DNA from: CAIYXB01 sp038146805
Lineage (GTDB): Bacteria > Cyanobacteriota > Vampirovibrionia > LMEP-6097
Length of the DNA: 64,000 nucleotides
NCBI GenBank assembly: GCA_038146805.1
Contig: JAYQSH010000005.1
Location: 248,001-312,000, forward strand
Reading direction: 5' to 3'
Below are positions 53,228 through 61,417 of this stretch, piece after piece. Below the pieces are notes generated by a model. It did not search any database and had not been told where the DNA came from. It saw only the letters and a program-made list of their open reading frames with translations. The translations under genes were made by a program, and so were the position numbers. Numbering within the stretch: the first letter of the stretch is position 1; every line of letters begins with the position of its first letter.

Positions 53228-53515
53228 ATGAATTTTGAAAAATCCATAATCACAAAATGTCAGCAAAGTTCTGAACCTATTTGTCGTCGGGTTTACAACA
53301 TGAACTTAGCTTTAGGTTACACAGAAGAATTTTATTCGTTAGCTAGTCTTGCTCAAATACACAACAAAAGCCAAGAAGAAATGTTTGACTTTGCTTTTGA
53401 TTACATTGAATCTAGAGATTGTTTTCGCAAAGAATGGGCTAAAATGACTTCTAGAGAGGAGTGCCCGCTAGAAAACTCTTGTTTAATTGATAAGTGTTTT
53501 TCAAAAAAATTATAA
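53228..53515 (+). CDS. Hypothetical Cys-containing protein, 95 aa
   Basis: Not recognised. Seven cysteines are present: two near the N-terminus (KCQQSSEPICRR), one in ESRDCFRKEW, and a C-terminal group CPLENSCLIDKC that looks like a small metal site. A helical middle (LALGYTEEFYSLASLAQIHNKSQ) has a short helix-turn-helix feel. Followed after 6 nt by the adenylyltransferase gene. Confidence 0.6.
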   Translation: MNFEKSIITKCQQSSEPICRRVYNMNLALGYTEEFYSLASLAQIHNKSQEEMFDFAFDYIESRDCFRKEWAKMTSREECPLENSCLIDKCFSKKL

Positions 53516-53521
53516 CTAACA

Positions 53522-53965
53522 ATGCTTGAAGAAATAGAAGAGTTAAAAAAACAAGGAAAAAAAATTGTAGCGACCAATGGTTGTTTTGATATTTTGCATG
53601 CTGGTCATGTCTCTTATTTAGAAGCTTCGAAAGCACTTGGAGATATTTTAGTTGTTGGAATGAATTCAGATTCAAGTGTCAAAAAGCTCAAAGGTACTGA
53701 TAGACCAATAAATAATGAAAAAGATAGAGCCTATGTTTTAAATGCTCTCAAAGCAGTTGATTTTGTATTTATCTTTGAAGAAGAAACCGCTTCTGAATTT
53801 TTAAAAAAAATAAAACCAGACATTTATACCAAAGGTGGTGATTATGTCATTGAGGAACTACCTGAATATCTTGTAGCAAAAGAAATAGCTTGTAAAATAG
53901 AATTAGTAGATTTTGTCGATGGTCAATCAAGTACAAAAATTATTAATCAAATCACTGCTAATTAG
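53522..53965 (+). CDS. RfaE2-type heptose-1-phosphate adenylyltransferase
   Basis: These enzymes make ADP-heptose for LPS or S-layer glycans. The 147-aa protein has the cytidylyltransferase-like GCFDILHAGHVSYLEASKALGD with the HAGH active site (about 24-27), VVGMNSDSSVKKLKG and YTKGGDY. This matches the stand-alone C-terminal domain of HldE. The kinase domain and GmhA/GmhB are not in the window. The end overlaps the corrected BatD-like start by 47 nt. Confidence 0.85.
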   Translation: MLEEIEELKKQGKKIVATNGCFDILHAGHVSYLEASKALGDILVVGMNSDSSVKKLKGTDRPINNEKDRAYVLNALKAVDFVFIFEEETASEFLKKIKPDIYTKGGDYVIEELPEYLVAKEIACKIELVDFVDGQSSTKIINQITAN

Positions 53966-55629
53966 TTTAGCTTTATTTGCGTTTAATGATTTTTGTAGCT
54001 TAGGAAGCTCTTGCACAAGAACCTTTAACTATCACTGTAGATACTCAAGAAGTAGCTCTTAATCAAACAGTGAATGTTGATATTGTAATTAAAAATTCTA
54101 CAATTAAAAACTTTCAATTTCCAGCCAATACTCAAGATTACCAAAGTCTCGCAACCTCATCTAGAAATAATATTGAAATAATCAATGGGCAAATTAAACA
54201 ACAAAAAACCATGAGTTATGTAATCAAACCAATTCGTATTGGGCAAATTACTATCCCTGCAATTACTTATTCTTTCAATAATCAAATTTATCAAACAAAA
54301 CCAATTTCAATCACAGTAACTAAACCAATCCAACAAAGAATAAATACTCAAGCACTCGAAAGGAATAATCCATTTTTAGAAATAAATAGCTCAACAACTA
54401 ATCCTTATGTCAATGAACAGTTTGTAATTAAGAGCCGACTTTTTCATAGAGGCAATGTTCGCAATGTTTCATATCAATTATTAAGCGCAGATCATTTGGT
54501 CTTAAAAAAAATTGATAAGGCTAATGAATATAGAGAATATCGAAACAATGTTGAATACATGGTTTATGAAATCACTTACATAGCAACTGCATTAAAATCA
54601 GGGGCTATTGTGATTCCAGAATATTCTATGCAAACTGTGGTTGAAATAGAAAAAAAACTTAATGGTCAGAGGATTGATCCATTTAATTTGATTAATGCTC
54701 TTTTTGAAGAAAAAGAATTAGAAATATCAGCAAAACCTCTTAGTATCAATGTAAAACCTTTACCCCCACAGTCTTTCACACAATATAGCGGCTATGTAGG
54801 TAGCTTAAATATTAGCCATCAAATAAATAAACTCACTGTAAACTCTGGCGAAGCTGTGACTATAAAAAGTATTATTAACGGAGTCGGTAATTATAATAGC
54901 TTAAGCCATGACTTTTTTGAAAAATCGCAAAATTATAGTGTCTACAAAGACAAAGAAGATTTAACAACTAAGATTATTAACAATCGTGAAAGTTTTGAAT
55001 TAGTTACAAATACAGTTATTATTCCTGAAAAAAGAAGTGGGCGTATCACTATCAAGACTATTCCAGTTATTAGTTTTGATCCTAGCAAAAAGCAATATAT
55101 AGAAAATGGAAAAGAAGTTTTTGAAATTTTTGTCAAAGCTAGTGACTCAAACGTAGATATTGATACTAATAATGGTCAACACCTGCAAGCTATCAAACCC
55201 ATTAAAGCTAAAAAAAGTTTCAAAAAAGAATTATTGATTTATTCAATTCCAGAAATCTTCAAATACAAATCTTGGAAAGACAATAAAACTAGTTATCTAC
55301 TTGCTATACTAATCTTCTTAAATTTACTCTACGTTTTAAGATTCACATTACGCCGAGTAGATTTTGAAAGTTTTGAAGAAAAATTTGATGCGAATAAACT
55401 TATTCAAATTATCAAAAAAGCAAATGATCTAAAAATTGTCTCTGCAATTATAAAAGATGCTCTAAAAGTAACTAATAATGAAGAGTTAAAAAACAAAATT
55501 CTTGATTTTACAAAAGAGACAGATAAGTATAATTATAGTTTTTCTAGCAAGCTTGAAGATAGCCAGCTAAGTGAATTTAAAAATCGTGCTATTCAGATTC
55601 TAAAGGAGCTAAAGAATGTCTCAGCATAG
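53919..55629 (+). CDS. BatD-like membrane-anchored protein, one frameshift near the signal peptide
   Basis: BatD proteins (Bacteroides aerotolerance family) are periplasmic beta-domain proteins with a C-terminal anchor. ATG 53919 opens a signal peptide (KLLIKSLLISLALFAF). After a missing base near 54001-54015 the frame continues as LAQEPLTITVDTQEVALNQTVNVDIVIKN. Beta-sandwich repeats (about 30-400), FVIKSRLFHRGNVRNVSYQLL and SGRITIKTIPVISFDP fit BatD. A membrane segment (SYLLAILIFLNLLYVL) and a cytoplasmic tail of about 100 aa close the protein. Without the correction the first usable ATG would be at 54070. Coupled to the next gene. Confidence 0.75.
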
Positions 55630-56269
55630 TAATAAGCTTAATAAAACAGAACTGGAATTAGCAAAGGATCTTTTTTTAAAAGAAGACTATGCCGGTGCAA
55701 TAACAATTTATGAGCAAGAATTAGCACATAATCCGAGTCAAGCCAAAATCATGGTCAATAAAGCTGTTGCAGAATTTAAACAAGGTGAATATGGCTTAGC
55801 TCTTGCTAATATATGCAGTGCAAAAAAACTTCTACCAAGAGATAAAAAAGTTAATCATAATTTCGAACTAATTCAAAATGAACTTGGTATAAATCAACCT
55901 AATCTCAATTTTTTAAATTATTTCAGTGTTAATGAGATATTAGTTTTGCTCATTATTTTTAATGTTATGCATATTTTACGCTGGCGCCTAAGTAAATCTA
56001 AAGTTATTAGATTTTTAGTTTCTTCAAGCTTTGTTATTGTTCTTTTATTTTCAAGCTATCTTTTTATCCACCAAAAAATTTATAACTACGCGGTTGTCAC
56101 TAAAGAAATTATTCAAGTTTATTCTGGCAACAATGATTCTTTTAGCAAGATTGGTGAACTACTAGAAGGACAAATTATAAGAGTAAAAACAAAAAATAAA
56201 GATTGGTCACAAATTATTTATAAAGAAGATTTAGGTTGGGTAAAAGACAAAAATCTGTCATACTTTTAG
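55616..56269 (+). CDS. BatE-like TPR, membrane and SH3 protein
   Basis: An N-terminal TPR unit (ELELAKDLFLKEDYAGAITIYEQEL, about 10-75) is followed by two membrane helices (about 103-120 and 131-150) and a C-terminal SH3b-like domain (VYSGNNDSFSKIGELLEGQIIRVKTKNKDWSQIIY). The order matches BatE. It overlaps the BatD-like gene by 14 nt. BatA and BatB (VWA proteins) and MoxR are not seen. 217 aa. Confidence 0.7.
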   Translation: MSQHSNKLNKTELELAKDLFLKEDYAGAITIYEQELAHNPSQAKIMVNKAVAEFKQGEYGLALANICSAKKLLPRDKKVNHNFELIQNELGINQPNLNFLNYFSVNEILVLLIIFNVMHILRWRLSKSKVIRFLVSSSFVIVLLFSSYLFIHQKIYNYAVVTKEIIQVYSGNNDSFSKIGELLEGQIIRVKTKNKDWSQIIYKEDLGWVKDKNLSYF

Positions 56270-56271
56270 TA

Positions 56272-57708
56272 ATGCCCGATGATGCTAACAAACCAAAATA
56301 CATGCACGATAATTTTGTATTAGAATTTCCGGAAGATTTCGCTTGGGGTACTGCTACTGCAGCATTTCAAATAGAAGGACACCCTGAGGAATATCTAGCG
56401 AAACTTTCTGATTGGTCTAAATGGATAGATAGAGAGGATAAGGTTTTAAGACCTACTAATGATGGCAGAGCAGTCAATCACTATGAGCATATGATAGAAG
56501 ATGTAGAACTTATTAGAGATTTACACAGTGACGCATATAGATTTTCTTTTAATTGGGCAAGAATTCATAAAGGTCCGGGAGACTTTGATGAAAACGCCTT
56601 GATGTTTTATGAAAATCTTTTGAATGAATTAGACCAAGAACATTTATCTCTAAAAAATCGCAAAAAAGCTGTTGAACCTTTTGCAACATTAATTCATTTT
56701 GCACTACCATCTTGGTTGAGCGAAAATGGTGGTTGGGAAAACCCAAACACAGCTTATGAATTCAATAATTTCACAAAAAAAATCTTAGAAAAGTTTGGTA
56801 AGCGCATTAAAAACTGGATTACCCATAATGAACCTAATATATTCTTGGGCTTTGGTTATGAGTCTGGTATTTGGCCTCCGGGCAAAGAAAATGATTGGTC
56901 TGCATACTTTCGTGCCTACCAAGGTTTATTACTAGGGCATCAATTAGCTTACCAAAGTATTAAAGAGTTTAACAGCAATCATCAAGTGGGTTTCGCACAA
57001 AACTTATATTACTACGAAGCACAAACACAAGAAGATATGGTACCTAATACTGTAAGGTCACAAATGCATAATTATGCGTTTATAGATGCTTGCAAAACAA
57101 TGGGTTGCTTGGATTTTTTAGGTGTAAATTATTACACACGTTTTAGTTACAAACTAAATCCTGAAGCTTTAGATGCCACTAGGAAAGATTTAAAATCTGA
57201 TTTTTGGGGAGAGCTACAAGATATGGCGACCATAGATGCAAAAGTCAAAAAAAACAATCTTGGTTGGGAGACTTATGCCGATGGACTTTTTAAAGTGCTA
57301 ACCGAAAAGAAAATGCAAGATATTTTAAATGGCATTCCAATTTATATTACAGAAAATGGTTACTGCCATATTGAAAACAATGAAAGTCTTGATTTAAAAG
57401 CAGGTATTACAAAAACTGAGAACGAGGCTGACAGCGATTTTGACGATAAATACCGCATTCAATTTATCAAAGAACATTTAGTTGCAGTCCACAAACTGAT
57501 TCAAGCTGGGGTAGATATTAAAGGCTATTTTTATTGGAGTTTGTTAGATAATTTTGAGTGGGCACTAGGCATGAAACCTCGCTTTGGTTTAGTTCACGTT
57601 GACCATCAAAGTTTTAAAAGAACACCAAAAGCAAGTTATGAATTTTATGCAAAGGTTTGTCAAAACAATGGACTTTTTATCGAGCGCAAAATTCCATTAG
57701 CAGATTAA
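56272..57708 (+). CDS. Family 1 glycoside hydrolase (beta-glucosidase-like)
   Basis: It would remove beta-linked glucose or galactose, or their 6-phosphates. The ATG at 56272 (MPDDANKPKYMHDN) starts 2 nt after the BatE-like stop. Motifs: FAWGTATAAFQIEG, SFNWARI, the acid/base Glu in NWITHNEPN (about 182), and the nucleophile in IYITENGYC (about 364), then YFYWSLLDNFEWALG. No signal peptide, so it acts in the cytoplasm. 478 aa is normal. Its linkage to bat genes is unexpected. Confidence 0.92.
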   Translation: MPDDANKPKYMHDNFVLEFPEDFAWGTATAAFQIEGHPEEYLAKLSDWSKWIDREDKVLRPTNDGRAVNHYEHMIEDVELIRDLHSDAYRFSFNWARIHKGPGDFDENALMFYENLLNELDQEHLSLKNRKKAVEPFATLIHFALPSWLSENGGWENPNTAYEFNNFTKKILEKFGKRIKNWITHNEPNIFLGFGYESGIWPPGKENDWSAYFRAYQGLLLGHQLAYQSIKEFNSNHQVGFAQNLYYYEAQTQEDMVPNTVRSQMHNYAFIDACKTMGCLDFLGVNYYTRFSYKLNPEALDATRKDLKSDFWGELQDMATIDAKVKKNNLGWETYADGLFKVLTEKKMQDILNGIPIYITENGYCHIENNESLDLKAGITKTENEADSDFDDKYRIQFIKEHLVAVHKLIQAGVDIKGYFYWSLLDNFEWALGMKPRFGLVHVDHQSFKRTPKASYEFYAKVCQNNGLFIERKIPLAD

Positions 57709-57722
57709 TCGCAAGATTTCCC

Positions 57723-57753
57723 AGTGGTCTTGGTGCCTGGCACGATGACCACT
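57723..57753. terminator. Hairpin between convergent genes
   Basis: AGTGGTC and GACCACT pair around TTGGTGCCTGGCACGAT, which can itself fold (GTGCC/GGCAC). It lies between the glycosidase and the ATP-grasp gene, followed by a T-rich stretch on either strand. Confidence 0.5.
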
Positions 57754-57755
57754 AT

Positions 57756-59228
57756 TTAATTTTCAATTAAAGTAACTAAATGTTTTAAAATCTTTTCATA
57801 CAAAAGATCACCCAAGAATTTATCTTCTACACCACTATCTATATTTGGATTATCGTTAACTTCTATTAATAAGCATTGTCCATTTTCTAATTCTTTGATA
57901 TCAACTCCATACAGGCTTTTACCAATTTTACTGCAAGCCTTAAGAGCAATATCTATAACGTTTTGAGGTACATTTTCAACAGCAACACACTCAGACTTTC
58001 CAGCAATATCTTTCTTTTGTTTTGCCTGATGATTATAAATCTGCCAATGATCTTTTGCCATGAAATATTTTATTGCAAATAAAACCTCTCCATTCAATAC
58101 GCCAATACGCCAATCAAAATTTGACTCAACAAATTCTTGACATATAACTATCTCAGACCGACGTAGCATCTCACTAGCCTTTTCTTGCATTTCTTCTTTA
58201 GTTTTGATTTTAAAAATACCATTTGAAAAAGACCCATCTGGAATTTTTAACACGCAAGGATAAGTATTGGTCTGCAAAAAATCTTTTAAATTTTTCTTGT
58301 CTAAAATAATCGTTTTGGGTGTTGGTATATTGTTGGCACTCATTAAGGTATGTAAAAAAACTTTATTACAACACTTGATAATCGACTGGGTATCATCAAT
58401 GCAAGGTATATCCTCTAATTCTGCTTTACTGGCGAACTTAAAACTAACATTATTTACAGCTGTTGTTTGTCTTAAAAACAAAGCATCAAACTCAAGCAAA
58501 GAAGAAAAATCATTTTTGCTTATCAATTCAACCCAAAGACCAAGTTTTTTACCAATGCTAATAAATTTTTTTAATGCAACTTTATCAGACGGTGGCATTT
58601 TTTCATTTGGGTCATGTAGAATAGCAATCCAATACTTTTCTTGTTTTAAATTATTTCCCTTCCTACGCCACGCAGAGCCTGTAAATTGCTTGATTGCCTC
58701 AAAGAAAAATTCAAGACGTTTATCAATCAAAGTATTTATAGAAACTGTTTCTATTTTATTTACTCGCCATTGATTATTTTTTGAAAATTCAATTTCAAAT
58801 GACAAAATTGGAAATCTAAATAAATCAAATAAAACCCTCGCTAAAGGTTCAATGTTTGGATTTTCATGTCTACCAAAAAAACTTGTATAAGTACGAATCA
58901 AAGGCTCTTGAGGAGACTCATTGAAATATTTATTTAAAGTTGCATTTATTTCTGGCAAAGCAAGCTCATAGTTTCGTTTCCAGTTTAATTTAATTATGTC
59001 CGTAATATTTGGAATACATTTTAATCCCTTCGCTTCAGCTAATAAAGAGACATAGTAGCCCTTAGATAAATAACTATAGTTTTTACAAAGATTGATAATC
59101 TTAGTTTTTAAAAATTTCTTTGGAGAACTTTCTAAACTTTTGATGAATTCATCTGGGTTCATCAAAAGAGTATTTCTGTCATCAATCAAAAAATTTTGAA
59201 TTTCAGTAACAATTAAAAATTTAATCAA
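57756..59228 (-). CDS. RimK-like ATP-grasp ligase with RLAN N-terminal domain
   Basis: The C-terminal half is an ATP-grasp ligase (ATP-dependent carboxylate-amine ligation): NNIPTPKTIIL, YPCVLKIPDGSFSNGIFKIKT, QEFVESNFDWRIGVLNGEVLFAIKYF and LLIEVNDNPNIDSGVED with the metal-binding E/N pair. The N-terminal half (about 1-230, ending WIAILHDPNEKMPPSDKVALKKF) matches the RimK-like N-terminal domain. The preceding GNAT gene overlaps by 4 nt. This GNAT plus RimK-like pairing is recurrent in bacteria, and its product is not established. 490 aa. Confidence 0.82.
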   Translation of the reverse strand: MIKFLIVTEIQNFLIDDRNTLLMNPDEFIKSLESSPKKFLKTKIINLCKNYSYLSKGYYVSLLAEAKGLKCIPNITDIIKLNWKRNYELALPEINATLNKYFNESPQEPLIRTYTSFFGRHENPNIEPLARVLFDLFRFPILSFEIEFSKNNQWRVNKIETVSINTLIDKRLEFFFEAIKQFTGSAWRRKGNNLKQEKYWIAILHDPNEKMPPSDKVALKKFISIGKKLGLWVELISKNDFSSLLEFDALFLRQTTAVNNVSFKFASKAELEDIPCIDDTQSIIKCCNKVFLHTLMSANNIPTPKTIILDKKNLKDFLQTNTYPCVLKIPDGSFSNGIFKIKTKEEMQEKASEMLRRSEIVICQEFVESNFDWRIGVLNGEVLFAIKYFMAKDHWQIYNHQAKQKKDIAGKSECVAVENVPQNVIDIALKACSKIGKSLYGVDIKELENGQCLLIEVNDNPNIDSGVEDKFLGDLLYEKILKHLVTLIEN

Positions 59229-59677
59229 ACAAATACCTTCTTTAATTTAATACCATCCGTATCATCAGGGTAATAATTTTTTAAAGCTCTCACCACAATA
59301 AAACCCTGATCTAGATAGCGTTTTTGATGCTTCAAATTATCTGCCCTAATTTCTAAAACTAATCCTTTAAGACCTTGCTCTTTAACATTAGCAATAACTT
59401 GATCAAACAAAGCCTTACCATAAAAAGCCCCTTGAAATTCTGGCAAAACTGCAATTGAATAAAGACGAGCAAACTGAGAATTTTTTCTAAAAAAAACTAC
59501 CGCAGAAGCAATAAGGGTCGACTGTTGCTCAATTACTAGTATTTCTGCATTTGCTATTTTTATTAGATAATTTAGATTTTGTCTTGATAAGCGGGGATAT
59601 TTTTGCGAATCAAAACACTGTTTTTCAATATTTTCTATTGAGCCAATATCATCAAACTTAGCTTTTCTAATTTGCAT
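59225..59677 (-). CDS. GNAT-family N-acetyltransferase
   Basis: The fold is shown by FDDIGSIENIEKQCF at the N-terminus, the acetyl-CoA binding AVLPEFQGAFYGKALFDQVIANV (motif A) and VLEIRADNLKHQKRYLDQGF (motif B). ATG at 59677 gives MQIRKAKFDD; a GTG two codons upstream is possible. The gene runs into the ATP-grasp gene (ATGA), so they make a functional pair. The substrate is unknown. Confidence 0.87.
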   Translation of the reverse strand: MQIRKAKFDDIGSIENIEKQCFDSQKYPRLSRQNLNYLIKIANAEILVIEQQSTLIASAVVFFRKNSQFARLYSIAVLPEFQGAFYGKALFDQVIANVKEQGLKGLVLEIRADNLKHQKRYLDQGFIVVRALKNYYPDDTDGIKLKKVFV

Positions 59678-59750
59678 TTTCACCCGAGAATAAAGACTTT
59701 TAAAAAAGTCAGACTCGAAAATATAGTTTTGTAAAAAACAAAGCTATGGG

Positions 59751-59756
59751 TATAAT
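59751..59756 (+). promoter_or_regulatory. -10 box (TATAAT) 7 nt before the GTG at 59764
   Basis: GGGTATAATATTACTAGTG. The box lies inside the longer frame that would start at ATG 59746, which argues that the GTG is the true start. Confidence 0.5.
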
Positions 59757-59763
59757 ATTACTA

Positions 59764-59991
59764 GTGAGTAGCCAAAAAAATCAATCTGATTTATTTGAGC
59801 AGGAATTAGACGATTTCTTTAAAGATCGTGCCCTTGAAAGAGCTCAAGTCTTTAGCGACAATAGTAAAAATAAAAGCTCCAAAGCACGAGTCGAAAATGA
59901 CTTAGAAAAAGCTAATTTCCCCTCAGAAATTGGTTCTGGCTGTTGCATGACAGGCTGCCATGATTGCCCTTGGGATTATCAGCCTAACTAG
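59764..59991 (+). CDS. Small Cys-rich protein (DUF5522-like tail)
   Basis: The body is acidic and helical (LFEQELDDFFKDRALERAQVF). The C-terminus GSGCCMTGCHDCPWDYQPN holds four Cys in a CC..GCxxCPxxY pattern, as in the DUF5522 and oxidoreductase-like small domains thought to bind Fe-S or zinc. The GTG at 59764 is preferred, giving 75 aa. Confidence 0.72.
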   Translation: MSSQKNQSDLFEQELDDFFKDRALERAQVFSDNSKNKSSKARVENDLEKANFPSEIGSGCCMTGCHDCPWDYQPN

Positions 59992-60031
59992 TATAAATTT
60001 TACAATTACCAAACTAAGGTACTGTTGACTC

Positions 60032-60074
60032 TTAAGGCTTCGCTTTCAAACAAAGTTTTGAAGCGGAGCCTTAA
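60032..60074 (+). terminator. Strong hairpin after the Cys-rich gene
   Basis: TTAAGGCT and CGCTT pair with AAGCG and AGCCTTAA with one bulge on each side. The stem exceeds 13 bp, followed by TAATAATTG. Probably a terminator although the T-tract is poor. Confidence 0.55.
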
Positions 60075-60081
60075 TAATTGC

Positions 60082-60192
60082 AAAAATAGGACAAAAATAA
60101 CCCGGTCCGAAGTGTCTTAAAAATAGGACAAAAACAACACGGTCCGCAGTGTCTTAAAAATAGGACAAAAACAACACGGTCCGCAGTGTCTT
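60082..60192. repeat. Three exact-length 37-bp tandem repeats downstream of prfA
   Basis: The unit AAAAATAGGACAAAAACAAC followed by ACGGTCCGCAGTGTCTT occurs at 60082-60118, 60119-60155 and 60156-60192. Copies 2 and 3 are identical and copy 1 differs at three positions. The array begins 6 nt past the prfA stop. A solo core lies past adk at 11171-11200. Confidence 0.9.
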
Positions 60193-60198
60193 AAAAAA

Positions 60199-61284
60199 CT
60201 AATTTGCTAACTCTTCTAAAAGAGCTTTTTGGTCATAGGCAAGCAAGGTATTAAATAGTTCATCGAGCTCACCTTCAATGATTTTTTTCAGAACAAAATT
60301 TACATGGATGCGATGTTCAGATACTCTGTCATCTTTGTAATTATAAGTTCTAATTTTTTCTTCTCTACCACCGGTACCAACTTGATTTTTTCTCAAGTTC
60401 CTTTGCTCCTGTTCTTGTTTATACCTTTCTTCTTCATATAGTTTGGTTTTTAACATCTTCATAGCTTTTTCACGGTTTTGCAATTGTGATCTCTCTTCTC
60501 TACATTGCACCACAATTCCAGTTGGCTTATGTTCAATACGCACAGCACTTTCTACTTTGTTTACGTTTTGTCCACCAGCACCACCAGCACGACAAGTCGT
60601 TAAAATCAAATCTTCAGGCTTAATTTCAATTTGAATATCATCATCAATTTCCGGCATAATTGCTACCGTTACGGTTGACGTATGTACCCTACCTTGAGAT
60701 TCAGTCGCTGGCACTCTTTGCACACGATGCACACCAGACTCATACTTAAATCTAGAATAAACATCTTCACCGTGAACCTCAAAAACAATTTCTTTAAAAC
60801 CACCATGTTCAGAATCATTCGAATCAATCAACTTATGAGTCCAACCAATGTTGTCACAAAATCTAGTATACATGCGGTATAGATCACCAACAAAAATTGC
60901 AGCTTCATCACCACCAGCACCTGCTCTAATTTCAACCAAAATATCTTTTTCATCATTAGGATCTTTTGGTAACAATAAAATCTTTAATTTTTCGGCAAGT
61001 GCGGGCATTGCTTCTTGAGCTTCATCAATTTCCATTTGGGCAAGCTCACGCATTTCCTTATCGTCTGTTTCTTTTAAAATTTCTTTACCGTTTTGTACTT
61101 GTTTTTCGTATTGTTTATAGGTATTAAATTCTTCAACTGTTTTTTCAAGCTTCTTAAGTTTTTTAGTAATTGATTGATATTCGGTTTGATTAGAAAAAAT
61201 TTCTGGGTCTGCAAGTTTTTCTTGCATAGCTTTATAACTAGCCTCTGTTTCTTCTAATTTTTTATATAGGGTTTTATCGATCAT
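60199..61284 (-). CDS. prfA: Peptide chain release factor 1
   Basis: RF1 ends translation at UAA and UAG. The PAT tripeptide that reads the stop codon is in QRVPATESQGRVHTS, and the GGQ hydrolysis motif is in CRAGGAGGQNVNKVES. The ATG at 61284 (MIDKTLYKKL) is used; an upstream in-frame codon would add 10 residues. 361 aa is normal. The usual prmC neighbour is absent. Confidence 0.97.
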   Translation of the reverse strand: MIDKTLYKKLEETEASYKAMQEKLADPEIFSNQTEYQSITKKLKKLEKTVEEFNTYKQYEKQVQNGKEILKETDDKEMRELAQMEIDEAQEAMPALAEKLKILLLPKDPNDEKDILVEIRAGAGGDEAAIFVGDLYRMYTRFCDNIGWTHKLIDSNDSEHGGFKEIVFEVHGEDVYSRFKYESGVHRVQRVPATESQGRVHTSTVTVAIMPEIDDDIQIEIKPEDLILTTCRAGGAGGQNVNKVESAVRIEHKPTGIVVQCREERSQLQNREKAMKMLKTKLYEEERYKQEQEQRNLRKNQVGTGGREEKIRTYNYKDDRVSEHRIHVNFVLKKIIEGELDELFNTLLAYDQKALLEELAN

Positions 61285-61398
61285 GTTCAACTTTACTATT
61301 TTACAGCTTAACAAGCTAATTTACTCGCGTAAATACTAGCTTTTTAACTATTTTAAAGCTTTAAAAATCTTTAAAGCATTAAAATAAGGCAATTTCGC

Positions 61399-61404
61399 TA
61401 TAAT
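61399..61404 (+). promoter_or_regulatory. -10 box (TATAAT) 13 nt before the dnaB ATG
   Basis: TTCGCTATAATTAACAATCTAAATATG leaves a leader of about 6-7 nt, too short for a ribosome site at normal spacing. Confidence 0.5.
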
Positions 61405-61417
61405 TAACAATCTAAAT

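Noticed and set aside
60082..60192. CRISPR array
   Set aside because: The 37-bp units are directly contiguous with no unique spacers and no cas gene is present.
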